Source of the DNA: Chitinophagales bacterium
GTDB lineage: Bacteria > Bacteroidota > Bacteroidia > Chitinophagales > UBA10324
Length of the DNA: 9,720 bases
Reading direction: 5' to 3'
Assembly (NCBI GenBank): GCA_026786335.1
Contig: JAJAYG010000096.1
Span: 1 to 9,720, forward strand
Each line of letters begins with the position of its first letter. The first letter of the stretch is position 1. The position numbers and the translations under genes were made by a program. Positions 5,708-9,720 of this stretch are shown here, one piece after another. A model generated the notes under the pieces. That model was not told the origin of the DNA and ran no database searches. It worked only from the letters and a program-made list of their open reading frames with translations.

Positions 5708-6733
5708 TTAATTGGATTGTGCAAACCAGTTTTTCTTTTCTAATTCTTTAATCAGGCCTTGGGTATAAAGAACAGCATCATCGGGTTTAAGATGCGACCA
5801 CTCCGGGCAAACAAAATTTGCGAGCTCGGGAAAATCTTTAAAGTGAATACCCTCACAACCGGTTATCGCTAATAGATGATCCCAATACGCAGTACGCGGA
5901 AAATTTATTGGTTCGTGATCCCAGTATCCGCCGCTCGAAGGGGTTCTTACAAAAATTACTTTGCCGCCACGTGCTTTTATTTTTGCAACCGAAGTTTGTA
6001 TTTGTGTAAACATTGTTTGCAACGTATCGCCGCTTACACCGGGTTTGGTTTTAAGAGCCCCAAAAATTGTCCAGATGTCTGTTACCTGTCTTTGAATAGA
6101 AGTGTCGCGCACAAAGTCTTGCGTCATAATTTCCTGCCGTTCATAATTTGTGGTGGTGAATTTTGAAGGGAAAATTGGTTCGGCGAAAACACCTGCTCGA
6201 TTTGGAATTGGTAATTGATTTAAACATGCTTTTAATGAAAACATTTCTTCATCTAAAAAAACAAACTGCGATTCCAGTGCAAAACCAATTTGCGCGCTTG
6301 CTCGTTGTGATGGTGTAACATCTTTCAGATACTTAACTCTGTCTGCCATCAACTCATCTTCTTGCCTTTTAAAAAATAAACCTTCGGTAACATCAATCAC
6401 AAGTTTGCCTTTAAACTTTTCATCATTTGCCAGATTCTCCAAGGCAAGCCTTGGGCAAGAGCCTGCAACAGCTAATTGAATAATTTTTTCACCGGTAATT
6501 TTTTCCCATGAGGGCTGGTCTAAATCAAACTTTATTCTTGATGAACCAATAAATACTGTTGCCTTATCAATGGATTCATAAATCTTCGCTCTGTTCTTTG
6601 CCCACAGTGCTTCATCATCATTATAACCGAGAATATAGCCTTCGTTTAGCAAAAAATATTCACGGCACATAACAGTTGCAAATACGAGCACCAGCATTAA
6701 CACCGCTGATTTTGTAATGGAGTTTGATTTCAT
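5708..6733 (-). CDS. Membrane-anchored SGNH/AlgJ-like protein, partner of the MBOAT acyltransferase
   Basis: Starting at ATG 6733 (an in-frame TTG at 6751 is less likely) this is a 341-residue protein with one N-terminal membrane segment or uncleaved signal (about residues 9-23, AVLMLVLVFATVM) and a periplasmic remainder. The first SGNH-like block reads TVFIGSSR (Ser64 as the likely nucleophile, GSS instead of GDS). The last block reads PEWSHLKPDDA, with His314 and Glu311 or Ser313 where a typical SGNH hydrolase has an Asp-x-x-His pair. RTPSSGGYWDHE...PRTAYWD lies between. Such proteins stand next to MBOAT genes and act in the periplasmic acyl transfer step (as AlgJ/AlgX or PatB do). The gene directly precedes the MBOAT gene. 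The precise reaction and acceptor are inferred from context; strong divergence from named families keeps confidence moderate. Confidence 0.78.
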   Translation of the reverse strand: MKSNSITKSAVLMLVLVFATVMCREYFLLNEGYILGYNDDEALWAKNRAKIYESIDKATVFIGSSRIKFDLDQPSWEKITGEKIIQLAVAGSCPRLALENLANDEKFKGKLVIDVTEGLFFKRQEDELMADRVKYLKDVTPSQRASAQIGFALESQFVFLDEEMFSLKACLNQLPIPNRAGVFAEPIFPSKFTTTNYERQEIMTQDFVRDTSIQRQVTDIWTIFGALKTKPGVSGDTLQTMFTQIQTSVAKIKARGGKVIFVRTPSSGGYWDHEPINFPRTAYWDHLLAITGCEGIHFKDFPELANFVCPEWSHLKPDDAVLYTQGLIKELEKKNWFAQSN

Positions 6734-6779
6734 AAATAAGTTATTAGGCAATAAAAAGTGATGAGACGATTGTAAAATC

Positions 6780-6787
6780 GAAAGGTA
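6780..6787 (-). promoter_or_regulatory. Possible -7 promoter box for the SGNH-MBOAT operon
   Basis: On the minus strand TACCTTTC, one mismatch from TAnnTTTG, lies 46 bases upstream of ATG 6733. A TTTG occurs 14 bases further upstream, shorter than the usual spacing for a -33 element. It is the best promoter candidate in the gap after the DUF5916 gene. Confidence 0.4.
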
Positions 6788-6836
6788 TGTTTTAGAAATT
6801 GCAAATTGAAATTACGGAAGCATGAAATTAAATTTC

Positions 6837-9266
6837 TTATTTCAACAACTTCTTCACCATCTGATAATCGATGTAATACCTCACACGCAGCGATAAATTA
6901 TTGTTGGAAGGGAAATCAAAAGTGTGGTTAAAATTTTCGCGGTAACTCAGGTTGGTAATATCATCAAAACCGGTAATGGCATTTTTCCAAACCAAATCAA
7001 TCTCACTCCCCGGCAAAAACCACCAGGTGAGTGACATGTCAATCGTCCATGCATTAAAATTATAATTCGCATTGCCGCTGTAATTTGCTGTTGGCATAGT
7101 GGTGCCGTCTTCATTCAAAACATAATACTGATCATACGCTCCTTTATTGGTATAGTACCTCAGCTTTGCACCAATTGAAAGATTACCATTGAAAAAATAA
7201 CTTGCATTGATCGCATTGTTAACCTCAGTTACATCTCTTCTTCCAAAAATAATATTCGAAGAAGAATCAACATCAACGTAACCCACATCATTCATATAAA
7301 GATGTGTTTCGCTCGAAGGAATAATTGTAAAGCTGTTACCAATTCTAAAACGCGGTTCAATCTGCCAGCGGTATTTTATTCTTCCTGTTTCGTTCCAGAT
7401 TGTGGGGCCACCTTCAACACTTAATGCAAAGTGTTTTCGATAATCGGTATTAAATCCTAAGCCCAGTTCATAAGCTGCAGGCACATCATAATACCGGCCT
7501 TCAACACGTGGTTCGTAATAATTGTGAAAACCAAATGGAGCAAAATAGTAGTAGCTGAAAAACCCCCAATACTTTTTATCAACCAATTCAAAAAAGCCGT
7601 GAGCTGCAGTATTAATAAATGCACCATTGTTGTTTCTGTAATCATAGTTAATGGTATTAAAGGAATGCAGTTCATTAAATTTTCCGAATGGTGAATTAAT
7701 GTTGTATTTGAATTCTGCCTCTTCGGTATTCTGATTGTTAAATTCCAAATAACCCAGGTCGTTTTGGTTATAATCGGGGCTAATGGCACGGTGCGAAACT
7801 TCGAAAGTAAAATTGCCCGATATTTTTTCGAACCCAAGTTTGTTGAGGTAGCCATTGGTAAATTCAATGCTGTCGCCAAATTGATTTCTTAATGTGCTTA
7901 CAGCAAGATAACCATAACCAGCATAAGAATTTTTTTTGTTGGCAATGAAAGCAAGCACGTTTGCAACATTGGCATCTCTTCCTTCGGCATCTCGAATTAC
8001 ATTGGTGTTAGTGAAGGTGAAAAAAGAATTATTCTTCAATGTTTTATCAAGTACCAGCACATTAAAATTCGTGAGCGGATCAACCAAAACATCTGCGGTA
8101 TCACCTTCTTCATTTACACCCACAGCATAAGTATTACCGGTAATACCATTGAAAATACCAATGCCTAATCCGCTTTTTGTGCGCCCCGAAAATTTAGTTG
8201 CATTTAAAAGCTTGGTGTTCACCGGATAATTTAAAATGGAAACATTTGAATCGCCGTGCTCATCATAATAATCAGAAATAAAACCCACGCGCCTCGAGTA
8301 AAATAATTCTGCTTTGTTAAAAAGTTCAGTGCCTTCAGTAAAAAAGGGTCGCTTCTCGTCATACTGCACTTCAAACGCAGTGAGATTATAAATGATGTTA
8401 TCGGATTGAACCTGACCAAAGTCGGGGATCAAAGTTGCATCAAGCGTAAAGCTTTGACTTACTCCCCACTTTAAATCCATACCGCCTTTTAACTGAGAAG
8501 CATTGGTGGTTACATCATTTTCTTTATCGTGGTAAGTATTGAAATAATAAGTTGCATAAGGAGAAAGCGATAAACGCAGCGGAGGTTCAATATTTGAAAT
8601 ACCTTCCAAAGGTTGCCACTGCGATACAATGCCATTTACCTCGGGATCATTGTTACAAGAATGATAATCGTGTCTTGTGCGGCGAACGATGCGGTAAAAA
8701 TCCACGGCCCAATCCTGCACATCCACTTTTGGAAACCGCAGCGCCGAATAAGGAATTTTAATCTCGGCATAGTAGCCATCATCATTAATAATCACCTTGC
8801 TGTCCCAAACTGCATCCCACGCATTGTCAATTTCTGAGTTTGCATAAATTTTAAAATCACTCTGCACACCTCTTGCCGAAACGCCGAATCCAAAACCATT
8901 TAATCCATCATGGTAAGTGTCGAAGCCAAAGAAGATTGCATCGGCATCATCAAAAAGATTATCGCGTTTAGATAAGTGCATCCAAATACTATCACGCTGC
9001 ATAAAACATTTAATGCCAACATAAATCGCATCATTATTATAAACAACAAAGACCTCAGTATTATTGGTTGGAATACCCGGTGTGGGTGCACCTTCAAAAA
9101 ATTGATTGTAAGGTTTTGCTTCTTTCCAGCAATCATCATCAAGATGGCCATCAAGTTTTGGTGGATTCAAAATCCTTGTTGCTGTAACCGGAAGTTTTTC
9201 CTGAGCCAACCCAAAGCAGGTAAAAAAAAATTGAAATGATAGAAGAAGTAAAAACGGCAGTTTCAT
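6837..9266 (-). CDS. CBM9-like / DUF5916 outer-membrane beta-barrel protein
   Basis: The 809-residue protein begins with a signal peptide (about 1-21, LLLLSFQFFFTCFGLAQ). A carbohydrate-binding-family-9-like domain follows at about 31-215, with PKLDGHLDDDCW at 36-47, FDTYHDG near 115-121 and DGYYAEIKIPYSALRF at 163-178. The DUF5916 region then runs from about 230 to the end. Its hallmark stretch around 277-312 contains DATLIPDFGQVQSD and EKRPFFTEG, and the remainder shows alternating aromatic/polar strands (RYYTNKG, LRVRYYIDYQ) expected of an outer-membrane barrel. Members are widespread in Bacteroidota; the molecular function is not established. The CBM9-like domain may bind a surface or extracellular glycan, which is inference. 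It is transcribed in the same direction as the acylation operon, 103 bases upstream of it. Both ends are complete and no frame damage was seen. Confidence 0.9.
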   Translation of the reverse strand: MKLPFLLLLSFQFFFTCFGLAQEKLPVTATRILNPPKLDGHLDDDCWKEAKPYNQFFEGAPTPGIPTNNTEVFVVYNNDAIYVGIKCFMQRDSIWMHLSKRDNLFDDADAIFFGFDTYHDGLNGFGFGVSARGVQSDFKIYANSEIDNAWDAVWDSKVIINDDGYYAEIKIPYSALRFPKVDVQDWAVDFYRIVRRTRHDYHSCNNDPEVNGIVSQWQPLEGISNIEPPLRLSLSPYATYYFNTYHDKENDVTTNASQLKGGMDLKWGVSQSFTLDATLIPDFGQVQSDNIIYNLTAFEVQYDEKRPFFTEGTELFNKAELFYSRRVGFISDYYDEHGDSNVSILNYPVNTKLLNATKFSGRTKSGLGIGIFNGITGNTYAVGVNEEGDTADVLVDPLTNFNVLVLDKTLKNNSFFTFTNTNVIRDAEGRDANVANVLAFIANKKNSYAGYGYLAVSTLRNQFGDSIEFTNGYLNKLGFEKISGNFTFEVSHRAISPDYNQNDLGYLEFNNQNTEEAEFKYNINSPFGKFNELHSFNTINYDYRNNNGAFINTAAHGFFELVDKKYWGFFSYYYFAPFGFHNYYEPRVEGRYYDVPAAYELGLGFNTDYRKHFALSVEGGPTIWNETGRIKYRWQIEPRFRIGNSFTIIPSSETHLYMNDVGYVDVDSSSNIIFGRRDVTEVNNAINASYFFNGNLSIGAKLRYYTNKGAYDQYYVLNEDGTTMPTANYSGNANYNFNAWTIDMSLTWWFLPGSEIDLVWKNAITGFDDITNLSYRENFNHTFDFPSNNNLSLRVRYYIDYQMVKKLLK

Positions 9267-9287
9267 TAGTTATTAATTGGAATTTTG

Positions 9288-9295
9288 TAAAGATA
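9288..9295 (-). promoter_or_regulatory. Possible -7 promoter box for the DUF5916 gene
   Basis: On the minus strand TATCTTTA, one mismatch from TAnnTTTG, lies 21 bases before ATG 9266. No TTTG sits at normal -33 spacing. It is supported by motif and position alone. Confidence 0.38.
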
Positions 9296-9370
9296 ATTTT
9301 ATACTACAAAGCACATTCACATCGTTGAATCAATTTCATTTATTCATTTCCATCTTACCGCTCTTAGGAT

Positions 9371-9378
9371 TAATTTTA
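9371..9378 (+). promoter_or_regulatory. Possible -7 promoter box for the M43-like peptidase gene
   Basis: TAATTTTA, one mismatch from TAnnTTTG, lies 16 bases before ATG 9395. The surrounding sequence is very AT-rich, so a chance match is easy, and no -33 element was found. Confidence 0.25.
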
Positions 9379-9394
9379 CCGAACATTTATTTTT

Positions 9395-9720
9395 ATGCAG
9401 AAGAATTTTTCTATCGCAGTATTAATTTTTATTCTCAGTTTTTATTCTGCAATTTTAAAAGCACAGCAACCTGTTCGCTGTGTTACTTCAGAATACCTTC
9501 AAATTCAGGAAGAAAAATTTCCCGGCACATTGCAACAAAGCATTGATGTAAAAAATATTGCAAGGCAATGGATGCAGGATCATCCCGAAGACTTGCGCAA
9601 CTCTTACGTGATTCCTGTAGTGGTGCACGTAATTTGGAAAACGCAGGCGCAAAAAATTTCTGAAACGCAGGTGAACTCACAGATTGATGTGCTCAATGAA
9701 GATTACAACCGGTTAAATGC
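9395..9720 (+). CDS. Exported M43-family-like (cytophagalysin/pappalysin) zinc metallopeptidase, N-terminal part
   Basis: The frame opens at ATG 9395 and runs off the right edge after 108 codons. Residues 1-24 form a signal peptide (SIAVLIFILSFYSAILKAQ). The segment YVIPVVVHVIW (residues 71-81) followed by ISETQVNSQIDVLNEDYNRLN (spanning 88-108) is the characteristic start of the catalytic domain of M43 peptidases in Bacteroidota. The zinc-binding HExxHxxGxxH motif and any type IX sorting domain would lie beyond the window, so activity and destination cannot be confirmed. The gene is divergent from the DUF5916 gene, with 128 bases between the starts. Confidence 0.85.
   Translation, partial: MQKNFSIAVLIFILSFYSAILKAQQPVRCVTSEYLQIQEEKFPGTLQQSIDVKNIARQWMQDHPEDLRNSYVIPVVVHVIWKTQAQKISETQVNSQIDVLNEDYNRLN

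Noticed and set aside
6734..6751. TTG start six codons upstream of the SGNH-like gene's ATG
   Set aside because: The ATG at 6733 gives a normal membrane-anchor N-terminus beginning MKSNS; nothing supports the TTG.
6770..6830. Hairpin CGATT/AATCG and GAAAT/ATTTC as a terminator after the DUF5916 gene
   Set aside because: The stems are only 5 bp, AT-rich and lack a following T-tract on the minus strand; chance occurrence is likely.
7457..7879. 140-residue minus-strand open frame
   Set aside because: It lies wholly inside the DUF5916 gene in another frame of the same strand and has the low-complexity Ile/Leu/Thr composition of a shadow frame.
8976..9239. Plus-strand open frame opposite the start of the DUF5916 gene
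   Set aside because: It is antisense to a signal peptide and CBM9-like domain that are clearly coding; no promoter or start signal supports it.

Overview
The window comes from a bacterium of the phylum Bacteroidota, probably near the Chitinophagales/Sphingobacteriia. The base composition is AT-rich. Initiation sites have little Shine-Dalgarno sequence, and several starts are preceded by a box resembling the Bacteroidota -7 consensus TAnnTTTG. The gene content also fits: a DUF4290 gene just upstream of murA, a DUF5916/CBM9-like outer-membrane protein, fibronectin-III modules on an exported sulfatase, and an M43-like (cytophagalysin/pappalysin) peptidase. No RNA gene, CRISPR array, transposase or complete mobile element was seen.

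Layout: (1) 1-1194, minus strand: the first 398 residues of an exported sulfatase with two N-terminal FN3 domains; its C-terminus lies off the left edge. (2) 1305-3390, plus strand: a DUF4290 protein, a strong hairpin terminator, then murA, the first committed enzyme of peptidoglycan synthesis, in its Asp (fosfomycin-insensitive) form. (3) 3391-3712: a gene-poor convergent region with a cluster of perfect inverted repeats, probably terminators and/or an interspersed repeat; a doubtful 74-residue ORF runs through it. (4) 3713-4021, minus strand: a minimal nucleotidyltransferase (MNT) protein with its own consensus-like promoter, no HEPN partner, and Asn in place of the third catalytic carboxylate. 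(5) 4187-6733, minus strand: a two-gene operon, an SGNH/AlgJ-like membrane-anchored protein followed by an AlgI-type MBOAT O-acyltransferase, which together probably acylate a cell-surface glycan. (6) 6837-9266, minus strand: an exported CBM9-like plus DUF5916 beta-barrel protein. (7) 9395 to the right edge, plus strand: the N-terminus of an exported M43-like metallopeptidase.

Taken together this is mostly cell-envelope and secretion biology: wall precursor synthesis (MurA), surface polysaccharide O-acylation (MBOAT pair), an outer-membrane barrel, and two exported hydrolases. No clearly new multi-gene system is evident. The points most worth checking are the altered active-site motif of the FN3-sulfatase, the orphan MNT with a D-to-N change, and the inverted-repeat cluster between murA and that gene.
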